Assembly: GCA_016209155.1 (NCBI GenBank)
Contig: JACQWU010000334.1
Location: forward strand, 1 to 9,343
Source of the DNA: Candidatus Desantisiibacteriota bacterium
GTDB taxonomy: Bacteria > JACRDZ01
Length of the DNA stretch: 9,343 nt
Direction of reading: 5' to 3'
The notes beneath the pieces are model-generated. The model did no database searches and was not told where the DNA came from. It saw only the letters and a program-made list of their open reading frames with translations. Positions 1 through 6,310 of this stretch are shown here, one piece after another. The translations under genes and the position numbers were made by a program. Within the stretch, counting starts at the first letter, position 1; each line of letters opens with the position of its first letter.

Positions 1-1038
1 TTGCGTGACATAAATGTTCCTGTATACGGTACAAAGCTAACTTTAGGCCTTGCAAGAGTTAAACTGGAAGAACATGAATTACTGGATAAAGTTGTTTTGA
101 AAGAAGTATCTACAGAAAGAGAAGAACTTATTGGTCCGTTTAAAATAGAGTTTATCCATGTTTGTCACAGCATTCTGGATGCCGTTGGACTTGCAATCCA
201 TACGCCTGTAGGGATTGTTGTTCATACCGGTGATTTTAAACTGGACCAGACTCCAATAGATAACAAACTTACTGATTTAGCTAAATTTGCAGAACTTGGC
301 AAGAAGAATGTTCTGCTTTTAATGGCTGATAGTACAAATGTCGAAAAGGAGGGATATACTCTTTCAGAAAAAGAAATAGGGAGAGTATTTGACGATGTAT
401 TTCGTACTGCTCCGCGCCGCATCCTTGTAGCTACTTTTGCTTCCAACATTCATCGCATACAGCAGTTTGTTGATGCCGCTTTAAAGTATCATAAAAAAAT
501 TCTTATAAACGGCATGAGTATGCAGAAAAATGTTGAAATTGCAAGAGAGTTAGGTTACTTAAAAATACCAAATGATATTATAATGGATATTAAAGATATT
601 GACAAATATCCGCCTAAACGCATTGCCATGATAACAACTGGAAGCCAGGGTGAGCCGATGTCTGCGCTATCAAGAATAGCTCTTGATACACATAAACATA
701 TAAAACTTACCAAAGATGATACAGTATTGATTTCAGCAAAGATGATACCGGGTAATGAACGCGCAATAACACATACGATTAATCATCTTTTCAAGCGCGG
801 GGCACGAGTCATATATGAGCAGGTTTCGGAAGTGCATGTATCAGGCCATGCAAGTCAGGAAGAGCTGAAACTTATTATTAATTTAGTTAAACCCAGGTTT
901 TTTATGCCGATTCACGGTGAATATCGACACCTGGTCTGTCATGCTGAACTGGCTAAAAAATTAAATATAAAGCAGGATAAAATTTTTGTTATTGAAAATG
1001 GGACCAGTATAGAATTTATAGAAGGCCGACTGTGCTAA
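1..1038 (+). CDS. rnj: Ribonuclease J, 5'-truncated fragment (metallo-beta-lactamase/beta-CASP core)
   Basis: RNase J is a cytoplasmic metallo-beta-lactamase/beta-CASP ribonuclease with 5'-exo and endonuclease activity in mRNA decay and rRNA maturation. The window opens inside the gene: TTG at base 1 is the Leu of the family's 'LLRDINVPVYGTK' stretch, not a start, and the HxHxDH zinc motif lies upstream, outside the window. Visible in order: metal-ligand segment 'HVCHSILDA' (His56; the family usually has SIPD, here SILD), 'HTGDF' 75-79, 'ADSTN' 109-113 at the beta-CASP entry, 'SNIHR' 148-152, 'TTGSQGEP' 212-219, 'SGHAS' 281-285 and 'PIHGEYRHL' 303-311. The frame stops at 1036-1038 straight after 'ENGTSIEFIEGR', where intact family members continue through a linker into the C-terminal domain. 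That domain follows in another frame. The family assignment is secure; whether the gene is functional is not. Confidence 0.93.
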   Translation: MRDINVPVYGTKLTLGLARVKLEEHELLDKVVLKEVSTEREELIGPFKIEFIHVCHSILDAVGLAIHTPVGIVVHTGDFKLDQTPIDNKLTDLAKFAELGKKNVLLLMADSTNVEKEGYTLSEKEIGRVFDDVFRTAPRRILVATFASNIHRIQQFVDAALKYHKKILINGMSMQKNVEIARELGYLKIPNDIIMDIKDIDKYPPKRIAMITTGSQGEPMSALSRIALDTHKHIKLTKDDTVLISAKMIPGNERAITHTINHLFKRGARVIYEQVSEVHVSGHASQEELKLIINLVKPRFFMPIHGEYRHLVCHAELAKKLNIKQDKIFVIENGTSIEFIEGRLC

Positions 1039-1340
1039 GAGATAGACTGCATCTTTCTCAGGATGGAATGGTTATAGTTATTATTAGCATTAGCAAGCAG
1101 GATGGCTCCCTGGTTGGTGAACCAAATATAATTTCAAGAGGATTTATTTATGATAAGGCACAGGAAGAATTACTGCCTGATACCAAACAGATTATTGTTA
1201 ATGAATTAAATAAGTGTAAGCAGGAGGAATTACTGGAAGAAATGGTAATAACTGCAAATGTCCGGAGAACATTAAAAAAGTATTTTTATGAGAAATTAAA
1301 CCGGAGTCCGATAATTCTTCCATTAATAATTGAAGCATAA
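1032..1340 (+). CDS. Ribonuclease J C-terminal domain, detached by frameshift/deletion
   Basis: This is the remaining C-terminal part of RNase J, in the -1 frame relative to the upstream fragment. It begins at GTG 1032 within 'VLRDRLHLSQDG', which matches the family's 'IVLRDRxxLSEDG' strand, continues through 'IISRGFIY' and ends with 'KLNRSPIILPLIIEA', the usual RNase J terminus. Between 'IEFIEGR' and 'VLRDR' family members normally have roughly 25-30 further residues (a region like AGRVLVDGxGVGDVGNI). These are absent, so this is a deletion plus frame change, not a one-base slip. GTG 1032 overlaps the upstream stop and has a weak GAAGG at 1021-1025, so separate coupled translation is possible but unproven. 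Possibilities are a decayed gene, an assembly or consensus error, or a true two-piece enzyme. The C-terminal domain supports oligomerisation in known RNase J enzymes, so its loss should matter. Confidence 0.8.
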   Translation: MLRDRLHLSQDGMVIVIISISKQDGSLVGEPNIISRGFIYDKAQEELLPDTKQIIVNELNKCKQEELLEEMVITANVRRTLKKYFYEKLNRSPIILPLIIEA

Positions 1341-1364
1341 AAAATAGGCTCTTTAAGGATTTCC

Positions 1365-2135
1365 ATGAAATCTATTTTTGAATTTACCGGAAAAAAAATA
1401 CTAAATGTGGTTGAGAATGTTGGAAGCATCACTTCGTTTATAAATAAAAGTTTAATAACTCTTTTTAGCACGCCTTTAAATTTCAGAAATACATTTGTGC
1501 AAATGGAAGTCTTTGGAGTTGAGTCGCTGCCTGTTGTATTAACAACAGCATTATTCACCGGAATGGTGCTTACTGTGCAGTCTTATTACGGATTTAAAAT
1601 TTTTAATGCAACAAGTTACGTCGGAGCAGTTGTCGGACTTTCCATGACCAGGGAACTCGGGCCTGTTCTTACCAGTTTGATAGTTACCGGTAGAGTAGGG
1701 GCATCAATGGCGGCTGAACTTGGTTCTATGCGTGTGACCGAGCAGATAGATGCTATGGAAACATTAGCTGTTAATCCTTTTAAATATCTTGTTGTCCCGC
1801 GTTTGGTCGCAAGTTTGATAATGATGCCGCTACTCACAATTATTGCAAATGCCATAGCGATCATCGGGGGAGCGGCTACAGGACAATTAAGCTTTGGATT
1901 GAATTTCAACGCATTTATTAATAAAATAATAGAAACTCTTACATTAAACGATTTATACAGCGGACTTATAAAATCCATATTTTTTGGCGGGATAATTGCC
2001 TTGATAGGATGTTATAAAGGTTTTACCACTACTGGAGGTGCAGAGGGAGTTGGCAGATCTACAACAAATTCTGTGGTTATAAGTTCAATGCTTATTTTAA
2101 TTTCAGATTATTATTTAACAATAATACTTTATTAA
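1365..2135 (+). CDS. mlaE: MlaE/YrbE-type phospholipid ABC transporter permease
   Basis: Inner-membrane permease of the MCE/Mla lipid transport family, which moves phospholipids between inner and outer membranes together with an MlaF ATPase and an MlaD MCE protein. The 256 aa length is normal. The family signature is very clear at residues 95-138: 'TRELGPVLTSLIVTGR' then 'GASMAAELGSMRVTEQIDA' and 'METLAVNP'. About five hydrophobic segments are seen (near 54-74, 86-110, 145-172, 200-218 and 235-255), preceded by an amphipathic N-terminus. The start at ATG 1365 has an AAGGA ribosome site at 1355-1359. It lies 24 bp after the RNase J fragment and 21 bp before guaB3, so it is probably co-transcribed with them. 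The usual mlaF and mlaD partners do not follow, which is unusual. Function follows from family membership; the cargo is unknown. Confidence 0.92.
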   Translation: MKSIFEFTGKKILNVVENVGSITSFINKSLITLFSTPLNFRNTFVQMEVFGVESLPVVLTTALFTGMVLTVQSYYGFKIFNATSYVGAVVGLSMTRELGPVLTSLIVTGRVGASMAAELGSMRVTEQIDAMETLAVNPFKYLVVPRLVASLIMMPLLTIIANAIAIIGGAATGQLSFGLNFNAFINKIIETLTLNDLYSGLIKSIFFGGIIALIGCYKGFTTTGGAEGVGRSTTNSVVISSMLILISDYYLTIILY

Positions 2136-2156
2136 ATAAATAAGGAGGAAAATTTT

Positions 2157-3320
2157 ATGGGAGGTGTTTATATCGGACGGGGGAGAAAAGCGCGGCGCTG
2201 CTATGGTTTTGATGAAATCGCTTTGGCGCCGGGGCCTATAACCATTAATCCAAATGAAGTTGATATAAAATGGAAAATAAGAGACCTGGCTTTTGATATC
2301 CCAATTCTTGCGGCGGCAATGGATGGAGTAGTTGATACTAATTTTGCTATTACTATGGGAAAATTCGGGGGTATAGCTGTTTTAAATCTGGAGGGTGTGC
2401 AGACAAGATATGATAATCCGAAAGAAGTATTGGACAGTATAGCTAATTCATCACCTGAAGATGCCAATCACCTTGTTCAGAATATATATATGGAACCGAT
2501 TAAGGAGTATTTGATTGAAAAAAGAATAAGAGAAATTAAATCTGCGGGAGTACCTGTTGTGGTTTCCTCAATTCCTCAGCGTGCAGAGCGTTTTGGAAAA
2601 ATAGCTCAAGATGCAGGTGCAAATATTTTTGTTGTACAATCAACAGTTACAACCGTAAATCATATTTCAAGTGAATATAAAACACTTGATTTCGAAAAAT
2701 TCTGCAAAAACATGAATATCCCTATCATTGTCGGTAATACAGTTTCATTTAATACAAGCCTGGAATTGATGCGAACGGGAATAAATGGTTTATTAGTTGG
2801 TATTGGTCCGGGAGCCGCATGCACAACCCGCGGAGTTCTGGGAATTGGATTACCTCAGGTAACAGCAACAGTTGATTGCGCAGCAGCAAGAGATGCTTAT
2901 TTAAAAGAAAGCGGAAGATATGTTACTATTATTACTGACGGCGGGATGAGTATCGGCGGTGAAATATGCAAAGCTTTCGCCTCCGGTGCTGATGCTGTAA
3001 TGGTTGGTTCAGCTTTCGCCCGTGCAAGTGAAGACCCTGGCCGCGGATATCACTGGGGAATGGCTACTCCGCATGCAAATCTCCCCCGCGGTACCAGAAT
3101 TAAAGTAGGTACAACAGGCACATTGGAAGAAATTCTTTTTGGACCAGCAAAGCTTGATGACGGATCGCAAAATCTTGTAGGCGCGCTAAAAACCTCAATG
3201 GGGAATCTGGGGGTACGGAATATTTTAGAAATGCAGCAGACAGAAATAATAGTCGCTCCTGCAATACAGACTGAAGGAAAAGTATTTCAAAAGGCTCAAA
3301 AAGTCGGAATGGGGAAATAA
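2157..3320 (+). CDS. guaB3: GuaB3-family IMP dehydrogenase-related protein
   Basis: A 387 aa TIM-barrel protein of the IMP dehydrogenase/GMP reductase superfamily, close to the GuaB3 (IMPDH-related 2) group. It lacks the paired CBS domains that make ordinary GuaB longer. The catalytic-loop cysteine is Cys222 in 'GPGAACTTRG' (218-226). IMP phosphate-binding segments follow: 'DGGMS' 261-265, 'VGSAFARA' 283-290 and 'GALKTSMG' 342-349. 'GYHWGMATP' and 'LPRGTRIKVGTTG' around 297-321 resemble GuaB3 sequences as I remember them from cyanobacteria and actinobacteria. Cyanobacterial GuaB3 has been reported as an IMP dehydrogenase (IMP to XMP with NAD+), while the actinobacterial form is unassigned, so the reaction here is probable, not certain. 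The start ATG 2157 is well set by AAGGAGG at 2142-2148. It lies 21 bp after mlaE. Its end nearly touches convergent thiG. Confidence 0.9.
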   Translation: MGGVYIGRGRKARRCYGFDEIALAPGPITINPNEVDIKWKIRDLAFDIPILAAAMDGVVDTNFAITMGKFGGIAVLNLEGVQTRYDNPKEVLDSIANSSPEDANHLVQNIYMEPIKEYLIEKRIREIKSAGVPVVVSSIPQRAERFGKIAQDAGANIFVVQSTVTTVNHISSEYKTLDFEKFCKNMNIPIIVGNTVSFNTSLELMRTGINGLLVGIGPGAACTTRGVLGIGLPQVTATVDCAAARDAYLKESGRYVTIITDGGMSIGGEICKAFASGADAVMVGSAFARASEDPGRGYHWGMATPHANLPRGTRIKVGTTGTLEEILFGPAKLDDGSQNLVGALKTSMGNLGVRNILEMQQTEIIVAPAIQTEGKVFQKAQKVGMGK

Positions 3321-3325
3321 TAATT

Positions 3326-4105
3326 TTATCTTACCACTCCTTCAATCGGGCTTGAGGCAGTAGCATACATTTTTTTTGGTATGCGGCCTGCAAGATATGC
3401 CAGTCTGCCGGATTCAACAGCTTTACGCATGGCTTCGGCCATTAGAACAGGGTTTTTTGCGCATGCAATACCTGTATTCATCAGCACACCGGCAACGCCG
3501 AGCTCCATTGCCAGAGTTGCATCTGAAGCAGTTCCGACACCGGCATCCACAATTACCGGAACCTTTGCCTGTTCCAGTATTATACGGATATTAATATTAT
3601 TTATTATTCCGAGACCGGAACCTATCGGCGCACCAAGGGGCATAATGGCGCTGGCACCTGCATCCTCAAGTTTTCTGGCAACAATAGGATCATCGCTGGT
3701 ATATGGTAAAACAGTAAATCCATCTTTGACAAGTATTTTGGTTGCTTCTATTAAGGCTTCTGTATCAGGAAATAATGTTTTTTCATCACCGATTACTTCC
3801 AGTTTTACCATATTTGGAAGCCCGGCGGCAACCGCCAGATGAGATGTCCTGACTGCTTCTTCAACTGTATAACATCCTGCGGTATTTGGAAGGATTGTTA
3901 TTTTATTCAAATTCAGATGATCAATAATAGATTCTTCTGATTTATCATTTAGATTAACTCTTCTTATTGCAACAGTAACAATTTCTACACCTGATGCTTC
4001 AATAGCCTTTTTCATTACATTAAAATCAGGATATTTCCCTGTACCAATAAGTAATCTGGAATGATATTTTTTCCCTGCTAAAATAAAATAATCATTATTT
4101 TCCAT
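3326..4105 (-). CDS. thiG: Thiazole synthase ThiG
   Basis: ThiG builds the thiazole phosphate half of thiamine in the cytosol from deoxyxylulose 5-phosphate, dehydroglycine and sulfur carried as ThiS thiocarboxylate. The 259 aa length is normal. Recognised segments: '[12 protein letters not shown]' 17-28, 'TVAIRRVNL' 44-52, '[15 protein letters not shown]' 72-86, the Schiff-base lysine Lys101 in 'MVKLEVIGD', '[16 protein letters not shown]', '[10 protein letters not shown]', '[10 protein letters not shown]' and '[14 protein letters not shown]'. Start ATG (minus strand, 4105) has a GGGAGA ribosome site at 4109-4114, short-spaced but convincing. It is the second gene of a minus-strand unit, 12 bp after the tlpA-like gene. 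The normal partners thiS, thiF and thiH/thiO are not in this window and must be elsewhere if the pathway is complete. I see no TPP riboswitch in the leader of the unit. Confidence 0.96.
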   Translation of the reverse strand: MENNDYFILAGKKYHSRLLIGTGKYPDFNVMKKAIEASGVEIVTVAIRRVNLNDKSEESIIDHLNLNKITILPNTAGCYTVEEAVRTSHLAVAAGLPNMVKLEVIGDEKTLFPDTEALIEATKILVKDGFTVLPYTSDDPIVARKLEDAGASAIMPLGAPIGSGLGIINNINIRIILEQAKVPVIVDAGVGTASDATLAMELGVAGVLMNTGIACAKNPVLMAEAMRKAVESGRLAYLAGRIPKKMYATASSPIEGVVR

Positions 4106-4117
4106 ATATCTCCCATA

Positions 4118-4666
4118 CTATCTTAAATTTTTTCTTATCGCATGTTCAAATGTTCGCATATCTCTTAAGCCTACAAAGGTCTCTACTATTTCTCTTTGTT
4201 TGTTGATAATAAAAGTTGTTGGAATTCCCCGTATTCCGCCATATAATTCACCTATATTATCATTCCCTAATAAAATAGGATAATTAATCTTCTTTTGTTC
4301 AGCGAAAGATTTAACTACATCTCCACCATCTCCATCCATAGCCACCCCGATTATTACTACCCCGGAATTTTTATACATACTATAGAGTTCTATGAAATCG
4401 GGAATTTCCGCCTGACATGGAGGACACCATGTAGCCCAAAAATTTAAAATAATCACTTTTCCGTCAAAACTGGAAAGAGATACATTTTCATTATAAATAT
4501 TTTTAAGTGTAAAATCCGGAGCCTGGTTTGCGCTTTTTACAGAAAGTTTTGCATGTTTTTCAATCGGACTTTCTTTTGTGGAAACTTTTTCTTTAGTTAC
4601 ATTGGTACATGCATACAAACATAAAAAAGAAAAAGTTAAAATAATAAACAGTTTTTTTATAATCAT
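4118..4666 (-). CDS. TlpA/ResA-like thioredoxin-fold lipoprotein
   Basis: Membrane-anchored extracytoplasmic thiol-disulfide oxidoreductase (redoxin/AhpC-TSA subgroup of TlpA/ResA). The 182 aa protein starts with a lipoprotein signal: basic 'MIIKK', a hydrophobic stretch, then lipobox 'LYAC' with lipidation Cys20. A polar linker follows (20-48). The redoxin domain opens with 'APDFTLKNI' 49-57. The active site is 'NFWATWCPPCQ' with Cys81 and Cys84, and the cis-proline loop is 'GIPTTFI' with Pro149. Such proteins usually reduce disulfides in cytochrome c maturation or other exported proteins; the substrate is not evident here. Start ATG (minus, 4666) has AGGAGAT at 4672-4678, and a sigma-70-like promoter lies about 110 nt upstream. 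It is the first gene of a two-gene unit with thiG, a pairing with no obvious functional logic. Confidence 0.93.
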   Translation of the reverse strand: MIIKKLFIILTFSFLCLYACTNVTKEKVSTKESPIEKHAKLSVKSANQAPDFTLKNIYNENVSLSSFDGKVIILNFWATWCPPCQAEIPDFIELYSMYKNSGVVIIGVAMDGDGGDVVKSFAEQKKINYPILLGNDNIGELYGGIRGIPTTFIINKQREIVETFVGLRDMRTFEHAIRKNLR

Positions 4667-4774
4667 GTATATCTCCTATTATAAATTTCAAATTGTATCT
4701 TCCGGCTAATTCATTACAGCCCTCAATTTAGCATCCCATATCCTTTATAAATTAGTATTTTATAATCAGGTTCT

Positions 4775-4803
4775 ATTTTACTTTTTTATATTATCAATGT
4801 CAA
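4775..4803 (-). promoter_or_regulatory. Sigma-70-type promoter for the tlpA-thiG unit
   Basis: On the minus strand TTGACA (4803-4798) is followed by a 17-bp spacer and TAAAAT (4780-4775), a perfect -35, ideal spacing and a one-mismatch -10. Transcription would start near 4768 and give a leader of about 100 nt before the ATG at 4666. The leader shows only a weak GGCT/AGCC hairpin and no riboswitch I recognise. Confidence 0.65.
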
Positions 4804-4820
4804 TTATATAAAATACATAA

Positions 4821-4851
4821 AAAAAAGGAGGCATATTCTGCCCCCTTTTTA
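4821..4851 (-). terminator. Intrinsic terminator after the PEP-CTERM gene (bidirectional shape)
   Basis: A-run plus GGAGGCA (4821-4833), 5-nt loop TATTC, then TGCCCCCTTTTT (4839-4850). The stem pairs fully except for one A-C mismatch at 4829/4843. Read on the minus strand, the U-run follows the stem, which fits termination of the gene ending at 4994. It sits just before the promoter of the next minus-strand unit. The flanking A and T runs would also allow plus-strand termination. Confidence 0.7.
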
Positions 4852-4862
4852 AATCAGCTATT

Positions 4863-4883
4863 CCTCGATGTTCTACATCGAGG
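4863..4883. repeat. Perfect 9-bp hairpin CCTCGATGT-TCT-ACATCGAGG
   Basis: Arms 4863-4871 and 4875-4883 are exact reverse complements around a 3-nt loop. There is no T-run next to it, so it does not look like an ordinary terminator by itself. It may be part of a dispersed repeat or a 3' stem that protects the PEP-CTERM mRNA. No second copy is present in the window. Confidence 0.6.
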
Positions 4884-4891
4884 TTACATAT

Positions 4892-4959
4892 TTAGATTGC
4901 TTCGCTTTCAGCTCGCAATGACGTCATTGCGAGGAGCGTAAGCTTTCGAAGCAATCTAA
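4892..4959. repeat. Palindromic dispersed repeat (AGATTGCTTCG...GCAATGAC family), outward AGATT ends
   Basis: Outer arms TTAGATTGCTTCG (4892-4904) and CGAAGCAATCTAA (4947-4959) are exact reverse complements. The centre is a perfect 20-bp palindrome (4913-4932) made of GCAATGAC and GTCATTGC back to back. It is therefore two inverted copies of a unit running from AGATTGCTTCG to GCAATGAC (4894-4922 and 4957-4923). Similar GTCATTGCGAGGAGCG...GAAGCAATCT sequences occur as REP-like repeats in many environmental genomes (recollection, not searched). A related element lies at 6139-6262. Confidence 0.8.
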
Positions 4960-4993
4960 TTAATTAAAAATATTTATATGGAATTTCAACCCT

Positions 4994-5926
4994 TTATTTT
5001 TTTTGTTTAATCAATGCAAGCCCAATTATCCCTGAGATAAAAAATAATATAGTAGCAGGTTCCGGAACAGTTGGAATCTGATGCTGCAGCGCACCGCCGC
5101 CGAGTTCATAAAAAGTTCCATCGTCCCAGCCGCCAATCCATAAGTGCTTATTTGGGCCATATCCCATACCTTCCACATCTGATCCGGAATTGGAAGTGTA
5201 ATAAAAATATTTATCAGGATTATTCCAGTCAATACTGCCATCCATATTATACATTGCAAGGACATCGGATGTCATATCAGATACAAACATTTTATCGCCT
5301 ATTATTTCCATCCCATCGTGATGATTGCCGCTTAAGTTAGGATGAGTTCCCTGATATACCCATGAAGAACCGTTATACATATACATATCCCTATAAGTTC
5401 CGCCTGCCCACCAATTACCTGAAATGGCATCATAGGCAAGTGATTGAGTTATTGTAGGAGCAGCAAGAGCAATCTGGGTTTTATTTGTCCAGCCAAAATC
5501 CCAATGGAATAAACCATTACGGCTTGCTCCAAAGTAAATTCCGGAGTTGTCTACATGAAATTCATTTTCATGAACACCGCCAAAATATCCTAAATAATTA
5601 GGACCGCCAACTCGTGTGAAAGTTCTTGGAGCAATAGGACCTGTATCTTCGGGGTTATCGGGATGCATATTTGGGTCTCCGGCTGTTTCCACTCTATAAA
5701 TATAACCATAAGCATTATCAGAATAACTGTTTGAACTGCCGGCTATGAAAACATACTCTTTCCCGGGCATGCCTTCAATTTTTCCAAGGTTATCCACAAA
5801 TCCGGCTGCACCTGTAGTATATCCTATTCCTAAATTCCCTGTTCCGCCATAATTGTAATAATCATCTGCTGATACAGATAAGCTAAAAAATGATACAATT
5901 GATACTAAAAATAACAAATTTTTCAT
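4994..5926 (-). CDS. PEP-CTERM sorting-signal exported protein, beta-propeller-like, function unknown
   Basis: A 310 aa exported protein. The N-terminus 'MKNLLFLVSIVSFF' with 'SVSA' (17-20) is a signal peptide, probably cut before Asp21. The C-terminus has 'VPEPATILFFISGIIGLAL' then 'IKQKK', a textbook PEP-CTERM signal: Pro-Glu-Pro 288-290, one membrane helix and a basic tail. Such proteins are processed by exosortase and are linked to exopolysaccharide or biofilm export. The body has no cysteine and is rich in Gly, Tyr, Trp and Asn. Irregular blade-like segments such as 'YIYRVE', 'GIYFGASRNGLFHWD', 'GDKMFVSDMTSDVLAMYN' and 'HLWIGGWDDGTFYEL' suggest a WD/NHL-like propeller (inference). The frame is open to an ATG at 6010, but 5926 is preferred because AGGAGGG (5932-5938) lies just upstream and it starts the signal peptide directly. 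Confidence 0.85.
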   Translation of the reverse strand: MKNLLFLVSIVSFFSLSVSADDYYNYGGTGNLGIGYTTGAAGFVDNLGKIEGMPGKEYVFIAGSSNSYSDNAYGYIYRVETAGDPNMHPDNPEDTGPIAPRTFTRVGGPNYLGYFGGVHENEFHVDNSGIYFGASRNGLFHWDFGWTNKTQIALAAPTITQSLAYDAISGNWWAGGTYRDMYMYNGSSWVYQGTHPNLSGNHHDGMEIIGDKMFVSDMTSDVLAMYNMDGSIDWNNPDKYFYYTSNSGSDVEGMGYGPNKHLWIGGWDDGTFYELGGGALQHQIPTVPEPATILFFISGIIGLALIKQKK

Positions 5927-5946
5927 TTTTTCCCTCCTATAGTTTG

Positions 5947-5971
5947 GTAATGTACATGTTCTTGACATTAC
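5947..5971 (-). promoter_or_regulatory. Stem-loop in the leader of the PEP-CTERM gene
   Basis: GTAATGT (5947-5953) and ACATTAC (5965-5971) are exact inverted repeats with an 11-nt loop that contains an ACATGT palindrome. It ends 8 bases upstream of the ribosome site in the minus-strand mRNA. It could be an operator or a translation-modulating hairpin; no known riboswitch class is recognised. Confidence 0.35.
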
Positions 5972-6091
5972 ACTTGTCTTGTATTGAATATTAAAATAAA
6001 ATTTATTCACTTATATACATATGTACGTATATATGTGTCGTGTCGCAGATATTACAGTTTAGATTTATCATTATCAAATAATGCGTAATTT

Positions 6092-6121
6092 ATTTTACAA
6101 TAAAGATTTTGTTAATGTCAA
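6092..6121 (-). promoter_or_regulatory. Sigma-70-type promoter for the PEP-CTERM gene
   Basis: On the minus strand TTGACA (6121-6116), an 18-bp spacer and TAAAAT (6097-6092), almost the same hexamers as the tlpA-thiG promoter. The start would be near 6085, giving a long leader of about 160 nt before ATG 5926. This also argues against the longer frame with ATG 6010, since that start has no ribosome site. No sigma-54 element of the kind often linked with PEP-CTERM genes is seen here. Confidence 0.55.
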
Positions 6122-6138
6122 GACTTTTTTTTGTTTTT

Positions 6139-6262
6139 TGCAATCGGTCAGTTATTTGTGGAATCTGTCATAGTGAGCGGAAGCGAAACAATCTATTTTT
6201 CGAGATTGCTTCGGGATAAAGCTTATCGCAATGACATTCACTTCCGTAACTGACCGATTGCA
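6139..6262. repeat. Composite inverted repeat, MITE-like, 124 bp
   Basis: Terminal arms TGCAATCGGTCAGTTA (6139-6154) and its exact reverse complement (6247-6262). Inside lie two inverted copies of the same unit seen at 4892-4959: a degraded copy GTCAT...ACAATCT (6167-6194) and a better one AGATTGCTTCG...GCAATGAC (6203-6235), around a short ATTTTTCG centre. Here the GAC ends point outward, the reverse of the other element. Both flanks carry GTTTTT (6133-6138, 6265-6270), too simple to call a target duplication. No coding capacity. Confidence 0.75.
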
Positions 6263-6310
6263 GTGTTTTTAGTACTCTGACGTTGTTAATTCAACGCAAA
6301 TGTCATACCA

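Larger units (their letters stand above)
4667..4993. other. Intergenic region between the PEP-CTERM gene and tlpA-like gene
   Basis: This non-coding stretch holds, read in minus-strand order: the 68-bp palindromic repeat, the CCTCGATGT hairpin, the terminator, the tlpA-thiG promoter and its leader. I see no plausible small gene in it. Confidence 0.7.

Noticed and set aside
996-1038. Programmed -1 ribosomal frameshift joining the two RNase J parts
   Set aside because: No slippery heptamer is seen in the overlap, and a simple slip would still leave the conserved linker missing.
3381-3842. Plus-strand open frame of 153 codons opposite thiG
   Set aside because: It is the antisense shadow of thiG, which matches its family across the full length; the plus frame has no ribosome site or recognisable motif.
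4667-4774. TPP riboswitch in the leader of the tlpA-thiG unit
   Set aside because: Searched because thiG is a common target, but the conserved CUGAGA and ACCUGAUCUGG-type boxes are not present together; an isolated AACCTGAT is not enough.
5962-5990. Plus-strand TTGACA at 5962-5967 as a promoter for the amidotransferase cluster
   Set aside because: No acceptable -10 hexamer at 16-18 bp, and it is over 400 bp from the gene. It overlaps the leader hairpin of the opposite strand.
5927-6010. Longer N-terminus of the PEP-CTERM protein, starting at ATG 6010 (minus strand)
   Set aside because: There is no ribosome site before 6010, and the extra 28 residues would push the signal peptide inward. ATG 5926 has AGGAGGG at good spacing.
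6133-6270. GTTTTT on both sides of the composite repeat as a target-site duplication
   Set aside because: Low-complexity T-rich sequence, and a two-base gap on the right side; not convincing.
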